Shown: one piece after another, positions 14,791-20,520 of the stretch
Layout of the letters: the number at the start of each line of letters is the position of its first letter
Position numbering within the stretch: the first letter of the stretch is position 1
Origin: an uncultured Sutterella sp.
GTDB taxonomy: Bacteria; Pseudomonadota; Gammaproteobacteria; Burkholderiales; Burkholderiaceae_F
Assembly: GCA_900544255.1 (NCBI GenBank)
Contig: UQUM01000036.1
Span: 1 to 20,520 of the forward strand
DNA length: 20,520 nt
Reading direction: 5' to 3'
Translations under genes and position numbers: made by a program
Notes under the pieces: generated by a model
What the model saw: only the letters and a program-made list of their open reading frames with translations
Database searches by the model: none
Told to the model about the DNA's origin: nothing

Positions 14791-15168
14791 ATGGCGATGA
14801 AAACCAAACGTCCGGGCCGGGCGCTTCGCGTTGCAGACCAGATCGCGCGCGATCTGGCGGAACTCATTCCGCAGAACGTGCGCGACCCCCGAGTGGGGTT
14901 GGTGACGGTCACGGGGTGCGAAATTACCCCGGACTACGCGCACGCTAAGGTGTTCTTTACGGCACTGGGGTGTGACGAAACGGCCTGCCGCGAAGGCTTG
15001 AACGCTGCCGCGGGGATGCTTCGTAATCTTATTTTTCGCAAACTCACCATTCACACGGTACCGACGCTGCATTTTGTTTTGGACGAAAGCGTGGCCCGCG
15101 GTTTTGCGATGGACCGGGTGATTGATGAAGCGATGGCCGAAACCCGTCGCACGGAAGAAAACCACTGA
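14791..15168 (+). CDS. rbfA: 30S ribosome-binding factor RbfA
   Basis: RbfA is a small KH-type protein that binds the 30S subunit near the 16S rRNA neck and is needed for 5'-end maturation and cold growth. The 125-residue product has the family pattern: RVADQIARDLAELI helix, the VRDPRVGLVTVTGCEITPD strand region, DYAHAKVFFTALG, and the LRNLIFRKLTIHTVPTLHF KH-like core with DES close behind. A GGGAG (14776-14780) lies ten bases before the ATG. It stands between infB and truB as in most proteobacteria, with 15 and 7 nt gaps. Confidence 0.95.
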   Translation: MAMKTKRPGRALRVADQIARDLAELIPQNVRDPRVGLVTVTGCEITPDYAHAKVFFTALGCDETACREGLNAAAGMLRNLIFRKLTIHTVPTLHFVLDESVARGFAMDRVIDEAMAETRRTEENH

Positions 15169-15175
15169 GGCGGCG

Positions 15176-16090
15176 ATGGGCGCAAAAGGTGACAATGTCG
15201 ACGGCGTGATGCTGCTTGATAAACCGAAAGGAATGTCAAGCAACTGGGCGCTGCAGCTTACGCGCCGCCACGTCAACGCCAAAAAGGCGGGGCATACGGG
15301 GACGCTTGACCCGATGGCAAGCGGCTTGTTGCCCTTGGCGTTCGGAAACGCCACCAAGTATTCCGCCGATCTGCTGCATGCCGATAAGCGCTACTTGGCG
15401 GAAGTCACCTTCGGCGCGGCCACCGATACGATGGACGTCGAAGGTGAGGTGACCGAACGGAGCGACGTCGTCGTTACCCGTGAAGCCTTGGAAGCGGTGC
15501 TTCCCGAATTCACCGGAGAGATCGAACAGACGCCTCCGATGTATTCGGCCATCAAACACGGCGGAAAAAACTTGTATGATCTCGCCCGCAAGGGGATCGA
15601 GGTCGAACGTAAGCCCCGCAAAGTCACGGTGAAAGCGTTGAAACTCGTGACATTTGAGGGGCAGACGGCCGTTTTGGACGTCTGGGTGACCAAAGGCACG
15701 TACATCCGGGTGTTGGCCGACGATATCGGCCGGCGTCTCGGGGCGTTTGCGCACTTGACGGCACTGCGGCGCACGGCGGTGGGAGATCTTCGTATTGAAG
15801 ACGCCGTGCCGTTTACGGTGATCGACGACGACAAAAAGACGACGGAAGAAAAGCGCGCTTACCTTAAGGGCGCGGATTTTTTGCTGCAGTCGCTGCCGTC
15901 GGTGACGTTGACCATGGAAGAAGCCCTTCGGCTTCGCAACGGTCAGCGTCTTGCTTTGAAATCCGCCCTTCGCGGCGAAGCCCGTGCTTACGGGCCGGAA
16001 AAGAATTTGTTGGGCGTGGTGGAGGTGGACGCGCGCGGCGTCATTCACCCCGTCCGACTGATAAGAAACTTGGATAATGATCCGTCCTGA
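15176..16090 (+). CDS. truB: tRNA pseudouridine(55) synthase TruB
   Basis: TruB makes pseudouridine 55 in the T arm of nearly all tRNAs and also acts as a tRNA chaperone. The 304-residue product shows the N-terminal GVMLLDKPKGMSSN motif, the catalytic GHTGTLDPMASGLLP box with Asp45, the RYLAEVTFGAATDTMD strand, the QTPPMYSAIKHGGKNLYDLAR segment and the CTD strand GTYIRVLADDIGRRLG. A C-terminal extension of about 70 residues forms the PUA-like part. ATG 15176 follows GAGG (15167-15170) at five bases. An in-frame ATG at 15122 lies inside rbfA and is less likely. It is seven nt after rbfA. Confidence 0.95.
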   Translation: MGAKGDNVDGVMLLDKPKGMSSNWALQLTRRHVNAKKAGHTGTLDPMASGLLPLAFGNATKYSADLLHADKRYLAEVTFGAATDTMDVEGEVTERSDVVVTREALEAVLPEFTGEIEQTPPMYSAIKHGGKNLYDLARKGIEVERKPRKVTVKALKLVTFEGQTAVLDVWVTKGTYIRVLADDIGRRLGAFAHLTALRRTAVGDLRIEDAVPFTVIDDDKKTTEEKRAYLKGADFLLQSLPSVTLTMEEALRLRNGQRLALKSALRGEARAYGPEKNLLGVVEVDARGVIHPVRLIRNLDNDPS

Positions 16091-16128
16091 GCCGACGCAC
16101 GGCGGGACAACTTCGGGAAATTTGAAAA

Positions 16129-17976
16129 ATGACCAGAGCTATTCGCAATATTGCAATCATTGCTCACGTTGACCATGGTAAGACCACTATGGTTGATAAG
16201 CTCCTGCAGTGCGCGGGCACGTTCCGCAGCAACCAGCAGGTCGACGAACGCGTAATGGACAGCGGCGACATTGAAAAGGAACGCGGCATCACCATTCTCG
16301 CGAAGAACTGCGCCGTCGAATACGAAGGCATCCACATCAACATCATCGATACCCCGGGGCACGCGGACTTCGGCGGTGAAGTGGAACGCGTCCTTTCCAT
16401 GGTGGACGGCGTGCTTCTGCTCGTCGACGCCGTGGACGGCCCGATGCCTCAGACGCGTTTCGTGACGCGTAAGGCCTTGGCCGCGGGTTTAAAGCCCATC
16501 GTCGTCATCAACAAGGTGGATCGCCCCGGCGCCCGTCCGGAGTGGGTGGTGAACCAGACGTTTGACCTCTTTGATAAGCTCGGTGCAACGGAAGATCAGT
16601 TGGACTTCCCGGTGATTTACGCTTCGGCCCTCGAAGGGTACGCCGGCTACACGGATGACGTGGAAGAATTGAAGAAGATCGGCAACATGCGCGCGATCTT
16701 TGATACGGTCATCATGTACGTTCCCGTGCGTGAAGACAACACCGAAGCCCCGCTGCAGTTGCAGATCTGCTCCTTGGACTACAACAGCTACGTCGGTAAG
16801 ATCGGTATCGGCCGCGTGCACCGCGGTGTGTTGAAGGCTGGGCAGAACGTCGTGATCATGAACGGCCCCGACGATACGCCCAAAGCAGCGAAGATCAATC
16901 AGATTCTGCAGTTCGAAGGGTTGGATCGCAAGGTCGTGGATTCCGCGCAGGCAGGCGACATCGTTCTTGTGAACGGTATCGAGGATCTCAACATCGGTAC
17001 GACGATTACGGATCCTGCCGCTCCTGAAGCGCTCCCGATGCTGAAGGTGGATGAACCCACCCTCACGATGAACTTCATGGTGAACACGTCGCCGCTCGCG
17101 GGTCGCGAAGGCAAGTTCGTGACGAGCCGCCAGATTCGTGAACGTCTGGAACGCGAATTGAAGTCCAACGTTGCCATGCGTCTGCGTCCCACGGCGGATG
17201 AAACCGTGTGGGAAGTCTGCGGCCGCGGTGAACTGCACCTCACGATTCTTCTTGAAAACATGCGCCGCGAAGGGTACGAGCTCGCCGTGGGCCGTCCCCG
17301 CGTGCTCCTGAAGATGGTGAACGGCGAAAAGCAGGAACCGTACGAGCTTCTTACCGTTGACGTTGAAGAAGAGCATCAGGGCGCCGTGATGGAAGAACTC
17401 GGCCGCCGTAAGGGCGATCTGCAGGATATGCAGCCCGACGGCAAGGGGCGCGTGCGTCTTGAATACCGTATCCCGGCCCGCGGACTTATCGGCTTCCAGT
17501 CGATGTTCATGACGATGTGCCGCGGCACGGGCATCATGAGCCACGTTTTTGACGACTACGGTCCCATCAAGCAGGGTGATGTGGGTGAACGCCGCTCGGG
17601 CGCCATCATCAGCCAGGACGACGGTGCGGCCGTGGCCTATGCTTTGTGGAAGATTCAGGAACGCGGCCGTCTCTTCGTGAGCCCGGGCGACGCCCTCTAC
17701 GAAGGTATGATCATCGGCGAACACTCCCGCGAAAACGACATCGTGGTGAACCCGATCCGCTGCAAGCAGTTGACCAACATCCGTGCTTCCGGTACCGACG
17801 AAGCCATCCGCTTGGTGCCGCCGGTGCAGTTGACGCTTGAAAGCGCCGTCGAATTCATCAACGACGACGAACTCGTGGAAATCACGCCGAAGACCATTCG
17901 TCTGCGTAAGCGTTGGCTGAAGGAATTTGAACGCCGCCGTGCGTCCCGCGCCGAACGTGACGAAATGACGCTCTGA
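16129..17976 (+). CDS. typA: Ribosome-associated GTPase TypA/BipA
   Basis: TypA (BipA) is a translational GTPase of the EF-G family that binds 70S or 50S particles and is needed for 50S assembly and for growth at low temperature or under stress. The 615-residue product has G1 AHVDHGKT (12-19), switch I ERGITI (52-57), G3 DTPGH (74-78), G4 NKVD (128-131) and the SAL G5 region. A beta-barrel domain II follows, then two EF-G-like domains (GRGELHLTILLENMRREGYEL), and the TypA-specific C-terminal part including the CKQLTNIRASGTDEA loop that inserts into the ribosome. The length is typical. GGGA (16115-16118) lies ten bases before ATG. It starts 38 nt after truB and is probably part of the same operon, which is a common betaproteobacterial order. 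Confidence 0.96.
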   Translation: MTRAIRNIAIIAHVDHGKTTMVDKLLQCAGTFRSNQQVDERVMDSGDIEKERGITILAKNCAVEYEGIHINIIDTPGHADFGGEVERVLSMVDGVLLLVDAVDGPMPQTRFVTRKALAAGLKPIVVINKVDRPGARPEWVVNQTFDLFDKLGATEDQLDFPVIYASALEGYAGYTDDVEELKKIGNMRAIFDTVIMYVPVREDNTEAPLQLQICSLDYNSYVGKIGIGRVHRGVLKAGQNVVIMNGPDDTPKAAKINQILQFEGLDRKVVDSAQAGDIVLVNGIEDLNIGTTITDPAAPEALPMLKVDEPTLTMNFMVNTSPLAGREGKFVTSRQIRERLERELKSNVAMRLRPTADETVWEVCGRGELHLTILLENMRREGYELAVGRPRVLLKMVNGEKQEPYELLTVDVEEEHQGAVMEELGRRKGDLQDMQPDGKGRVRLEYRIPARGLIGFQSMFMTMCRGTGIMSHVFDDYGPIKQGDVGERRSGAIISQDDGAAVAYALWKIQERGRLFVSPGDALYEGMIIGEHSRENDIVVNPIRCKQLTNIRASGTDEAIRLVPPVQLTLESAVEFINDDELVEITPKTIRLRKRWLKEFERRRASRAERDEMTL

Positions 17977-17988
17977 TCGGTTGTCGTC

Positions 17989-18390
17989 ATGAAAAAGAAA
18001 ACGCCTGCAGACCTTTGCCCGTGCGGCTCCGAAAAGCCGTTCGACGAATGTTGCGGGCGTTTTTTGTCGGGTGAGGTGAAGCCCGAAACGCCCGAGGCCC
18101 TGATGAGAAGCCGCTACAGTGCGTATGCGAAAAACAACGTGCGATGGGTAGTTGACACCTGGGCGCCGGAGACGCGTCCCGAGGATCTGACGGACGTCGC
18201 CGAGTCCCGCGTGAAGTGGTTGGGACTTAAAATTCTCCGAACCGCGATGACGGATGAAACACACGGCACCGTGGAATTCGTGGCGCGGGGTCGGTTGCCT
18301 TCGGGGGCTTTCCGCATGCATGAAGTGAGCCGCTTTGAAAAGCGTGAGGGCGACTGGTTTTATGTGGACGGCGACCTCAAGGAAAAGTAG
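17989..18390 (+). CDS. YchJ-family protein with N-terminal SEC-C zinc motif
   Basis: A 133-residue protein of the YchJ/UPF0225 family. It begins with a SEC-C motif, CPCGSEKPFDECCG, with Cys10, Cys12, Cys21 and Cys22 positioned to bind zinc. A NTF2-like domain follows (ALMRSRYSAYAKNNVRWVVDTW, then VKWLGLKILRT, TVEFVARGR, FEKREGDWFYVDGDL). E. coli YchJ carries a second SEC-C at the C-terminus; this copy ends at DLKEK without one. Its biochemical role is not known. It starts 12 nt after typA and is followed by a terminator, so it is probably the last gene of the operon. Confidence 0.85.
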   Translation: MKKKTPADLCPCGSEKPFDECCGRFLSGEVKPETPEALMRSRYSAYAKNNVRWVVDTWAPETRPEDLTDVAESRVKWLGLKILRTAMTDETHGTVEFVARGRLPSGAFRMHEVSRFEKREGDWFYVDGDLKEK

Positions 18391-18436
18391 TCCGCTTGTC
18401 CTTTTGCGCCTAAAAACGAGCGCTTTCTTTCAAAAG

Positions 18437-18460
18437 GCCGGTTCGCTCCGGCGTTTTTCT
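18437..18460 (+). terminator. Intrinsic terminator of the typA-ychJ operon end
   Basis: GCCGG and CCGGC (18437-18441, 18448-18452) around TTCGCT, then GTTTTTCTTTT. Flanking AAAAG and TTTTT can extend the stem. It lies 46 nt past the YchJ-family stop. Confidence 0.75.
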
Positions 18461-18527
18461 TTTCCCTTCCTAGAATTTTTTCCGTAGTGCCGCTTGCGGG
18501 CGGTTGTTTTGTATGCGGAGAAAAATC

Positions 18528-19196
18528 ATGAAACCTTTTGTAGTCTGCCACATGATGGCGAGTCTCGACGGCCGCATCGACTGTGCGATGACGGAATACT
18601 TGGGAAGCAAAACCTACTACGCCGTCTTGGACGAGCTTGCCTGCGACACGATGGTCGAAGGTAAGACGACGGCCGTGATGCATTACGCCGAGCCCGGTGT
18701 GTTCACGGGAGGCGACGAGACGTCCGTGGATGAGTCGTGCTTTTTTAAAGCGTCGGATTCTGAGACGTGGCACGTGGTGACGGACACCAAGGGGACGCTC
18801 TTGTGGCCGGAAACGACCGAAAAGTCGCGCCTCTGTCTTGTGAGCGAAAAAGCGTCCTGCGGGTACTTGGAGTATTTGAAGTGCCGCGGCATTTCCTACA
18901 TCGCTGTCGGTAAAGGCGCGATCGACCTCAAGAAGGCGCTCGAAATGCTCGTCGAACACTTCGGCACGAAACGCGTGGCGGTCGTCGGGGGCGGGCACAT
19001 CAACGGAAGTTTTTTGAAAGAAGGGCTTCTGGACGAAGTGAGCATGGTCTACGGACCGGGAATTGACGGACGCTCTTCTTTTGCGACGGCGTTCGAAGGT
19101 ATTCCCAACAGGCACGAAGAACCGTATCATTTGAAGCTTCTCGCCGCAAAGGTCATGCAGGAAGACGCTGTGTGGCTGCGGTACCAGGTTAAATAA
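18528..19196 (+). CDS. RibD C-terminal / dihydrofolate reductase-like NADPH reductase
   Basis: The 222-residue protein belongs to the RibD_C/DHFR-fold reductases, which use NADPH to reduce a riboflavin precursor or a pterin-like substrate. Seen: N-terminal strand and turn FVVCHMMASLDGRID, the Val-Val-Gly-Gly-Gly-His motif (152-157) with INGSFLKEGLLDEV after it, and the YGPGIDGR loop. There is no cytidine-deaminase domain as in full RibD, so it is a free-standing reductase. Its exact substrate is not clear; riboflavin synthesis is possible but unsupported by neighbours. The ATG at 18528 has GGAG seven bases upstream; an earlier in-frame ATG at 18504 lacks one. It is eight nt before dusA, so the two are probably co-transcribed. 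Confidence 0.8.
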   Translation: MKPFVVCHMMASLDGRIDCAMTEYLGSKTYYAVLDELACDTMVEGKTTAVMHYAEPGVFTGGDETSVDESCFFKASDSETWHVVTDTKGTLLWPETTEKSRLCLVSEKASCGYLEYLKCRGISYIAVGKGAIDLKKALEMLVEHFGTKRVAVVGGGHINGSFLKEGLLDEVSMVYGPGIDGRSSFATAFEGIPNRHEEPYHLKLLAAKVMQEDAVWLRYQVK

Positions 19197-19204
19197 GGAA
19201 AAGT

Positions 19205-20230
19205 ATGATGCAGGACACCCGGTGGCGCTTTTGTGTAGCGCCGATGTTGGATTGGACGGACTCGCACTGCCGGGTGTTTCACCGGGCGCTCTCCAAGAAA
19301 GCGCGGCTTTATACGGAAATGATCACGTCGCCCGCGCTTGTGCACGGCGACCGGGAGCGTCTGCTCGCCTTTAACGACTGTGAACATCCCGTTGCCTGCC
19401 AGTTGGGGGGAAGCGATCCCGCGGAACTTGCGCAGGCCGCCAAATGGGTGGCCGAGCGCGGGTACGACGAAGTGAATCTTAACTGCGGCTGCCCCAGCGA
19501 ACGCGTTCAGCGGGGTAGTTTCGGCGCGTGCCTCATGCTGGAACCTCAGCTTGTCGCAGACTGCTTTAAGGCGATGCGGGACGCCGTCGATATCGACGTC
19601 ACCATCAAGCACCGCATCGGCGTGGATGACCGGGACGACTACGGTTTCGTGCGCGACTTTGTGGGGACGCTCTTTGATGCGGGTTGCCGCACCTTCATCG
19701 TGCATACTCGCTCGGCGTGGTTAAAGGGGCTTTCCCCAAAAGAAAACCGGGAAGTGCCGCCCTTAAAGCGTGACTATGCCGCCCGACTAAAGGCGGATTT
19801 TCCCGAGGCCGTCATCTGCATAAACGGCGGCATCGCCACTTTGGATACCGCGGAAGAACTTTTGAAAACCGTTGACGGCGTGATGGTGGGGCGCGAAGCC
19901 TACAAAAATCCTTGGCTTTTAACGGACGTGGATGCGCGTCTTTTCGGGTTTAAGGATGAAAAGCCCGTCACCCGCAGCGACGTGGTGGATCGGATGACGG
20001 AGTACCTCAAGGAAAAGGCCGCGGCCGATCCTCGCGTACTTCGGGGAACGGCACGGCATATGCTGGGGCTCTTAAATGGGCTCGCAGGCGGCAAAATCTG
20101 GCGCCGTACGCTGTCTGACCCCGCAGCGTACCAGGCGTTCGGTGCGGAAGTCCTGCACGAAGCCTACGCCCGGGCCGGATGGCGGGAGTCCGCCTTTGAA
20201 TCCGACCGCATGGATGACGACGAGTTTTAG
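19205..20230 (+). CDS. dusA: tRNA-dihydrouridine(20/20a) synthase DusA
   Basis: An FMN-dependent enzyme that reduces uridines 20 and 20a in the tRNA D loop. The 341-residue product has the FMN-binding start VAPMLDWTDSHCR, YTEMITSPALVHGD, QLGGSDP, the catalytic loop NLNCGCPSERVQ with Cys96 as proton donor, KHRIGVDD, the DusA-specific SPKENREVPPL, the INGGIA and GVMVGREAYKNP phosphate-binding segments, and HMLGLLNGLAGGKIWRR. E. coli DusA has Val where Cys94 stands here, giving two cysteines side by side around Gly95. The start is ATG 19205 or the adjacent ATG 19208, both served by AGGA (19198-19201). A hairpin region begins eight nt past the stop. Confidence 0.94.
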   Translation: MMQDTRWRFCVAPMLDWTDSHCRVFHRALSKKARLYTEMITSPALVHGDRERLLAFNDCEHPVACQLGGSDPAELAQAAKWVAERGYDEVNLNCGCPSERVQRGSFGACLMLEPQLVADCFKAMRDAVDIDVTIKHRIGVDDRDDYGFVRDFVGTLFDAGCRTFIVHTRSAWLKGLSPKENREVPPLKRDYAARLKADFPEAVICINGGIATLDTAEELLKTVDGVMVGREAYKNPWLLTDVDARLFGFKDEKPVTRSDVVDRMTEYLKEKAAADPRVLRGTARHMLGLLNGLAGGKIWRRTLSDPAAYQAFGAEVLHEAYARAGWRESAFESDRMDDDEF

Positions 20231-20238
20231 CTTCGATC

Positions 20239-20343
20239 CCGCCAGAAACCCCCGTCTCTCTGAGGCGGGGATGAATGGCGGAGCAGTAGATGTGAAACAA
20301 ACCTTCTCAATTCCACATTTGAAGCCTGCGCAGCGGTAGGCTT
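20239..20343 (+). repeat. Hairpins between dusA and tnpB, possible left end of the IS element
   Basis: A nested hairpin: outer CCGCCA/TGGCGG (20239-20244, 20276-20281) and inner nine-base stem CCCCGTCTC/GAGGCGGGG (20250-20258, 20262-20270, one G-U pair) with loop TCT. No T tract follows, so it is not an intrinsic terminator. A second hairpin AAGCCT/AGGCTT (20322-20327, 20338-20343) lies 31 nt before tnpB. Subterminal hairpins of this kind occur at the ends of IS200/IS605 elements, where they are bound by the Y1 transposase as single-stranded DNA. The precise element boundary is not visible. Confidence 0.45.
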
Positions 20344-20374
20344 TGCAAACAAAAAAATTCTCTGCCCGATTACG

Positions 20375-20520
20375 ATGCTCAAAGCCACCAAAGTCCGCCT
20401 CTACCCAACAAAGGAACAGCAAAGGTTCCTTTGCGGGCAGTTCGGCGCGGTGCGCTTCTGCTACAACAAGAGCATCGATATTTGGCAACACCGCTACAAG
20501 GTGCATGGGCAGAGTGTCTC
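20375..20520 (+). CDS. IS200/IS605 OrfB (TnpB) RNA-guided nuclease, N-terminal fragment
   Basis: The open frame runs off the window end and gives 48 residues. The opening MLKATKVRLYPTKEQQRFL and then FGAVRFCYNKSIDIW matches the N-terminal helix-turn-helix region of IS605 OrfB/TnpB proteins (family opening of type KxYKFRLYPTxEQ...FGxxRFxYN). TnpB proteins are RNA-guided DNA endonucleases related to Cas12; the RuvC core, zinc finger and omega RNA would lie to the right. No tnpA is seen upstream, so it may be a TnpB-only element. The ATG has no Shine-Dalgarno. Functionality cannot be judged from the fragment. Confidence 0.85.
   Translation, partial: MLKATKVRLYPTKEQQRFLCGQFGAVRFCYNKSIDIWQHRYKVHGQSV

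Noticed and set aside
11872..15357. A 1161-codon open frame on the minus strand opposite infB-rbfA-truB
   Set aside because: It is a His/Arg/Phe/Leu-rich mirror of well-supported genes, created by high G+C third positions and Lys/Ala/Glu codon runs; it spans three real genes and has no recognisable domain.
16489..18321. A 610-codon minus-strand open frame opposite typA
   Set aside because: Antisense shadow of a strongly conserved GTPase; composition is rich in His, Val, Phe and Arg, and no family is recognised.
1..20520. CRISPR array or defence system
   Set aside because: No evenly spaced direct repeats and no cas-like or defence genes were seen, apart from the TnpB fragment at the edge.

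Overview
The window is ordinary chromosomal DNA of about 57% G+C from a Gram-negative bacterium. The gene order scpB-rluB-rimP-nusA-infB-rbfA-truB-typA, and a NusA with C-terminal acidic repeats, point to a betaproteobacterium of the Burkholderiales. A gut-associated Sutterellaceae-like lineage is my best guess, but that is inference; no 16S gene is present.

Layout. Bases 1-75 look like the 3' end of a group II intron. Bases 74-1750 (minus) encode a CobT-like protein with an HExxH motif and a VWA domain. A tRNA-Leu(CAG) on the minus strand has its own promoter and terminator. The pair rnr-rlmB (plus, 2028-5277) follows and ends at a strong terminator. A tRNA-Ser(CGA) sits on the minus strand, again with promoter and terminator. 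A monocistronic histone H1-like Lys/Ala-rich protein follows (5799-6668), then overlapping scpB-rluB. From 9468 a consensus-like promoter and a roughly 210-nt structured leader feed the translation and transcription-factor operon rimP-nusA-infB-rbfA-truB, followed closely by typA and a YchJ-like gene (to 18390). After a terminator come a RibD-C/dihydrofolate-reductase-like reductase and dusA. The window ends in the first 48 codons of an IS200/IS605-type TnpB, with hairpins between dusA and its start.

How it works together. Most genes serve RNA and ribosome metabolism: RNase R decay, 23S rRNA methylation (RlmB) and pseudouridylation (RluB), 30S maturation (RimP, RbfA), tRNA modification (TruB, DusA), initiation (IF2), transcription elongation and termination (NusA) and a ribosome-associated GTPase (TypA). 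ScpB (condensin partner) and the H1-like protein concern the nucleoid.

Most interesting points. (1) An intrinsic-terminator hairpin with a T9 tract lies 24 nt upstream of rimP; its 5' arm starts with an ATG that has a good Shine-Dalgarno sequence and is in frame with rimP. (2) RluB has a four-times-repeated basic N-terminal extension, and a T9 tract that opens a 41-residue hydrophobic, out-of-character insert in its basic tail. (3) A probable group II intron end and a TnpB element lie at the two edges. I found no CRISPR array, prophage or defence island. The core of the window is conserved housekeeping, and I do not claim a wholly new system.
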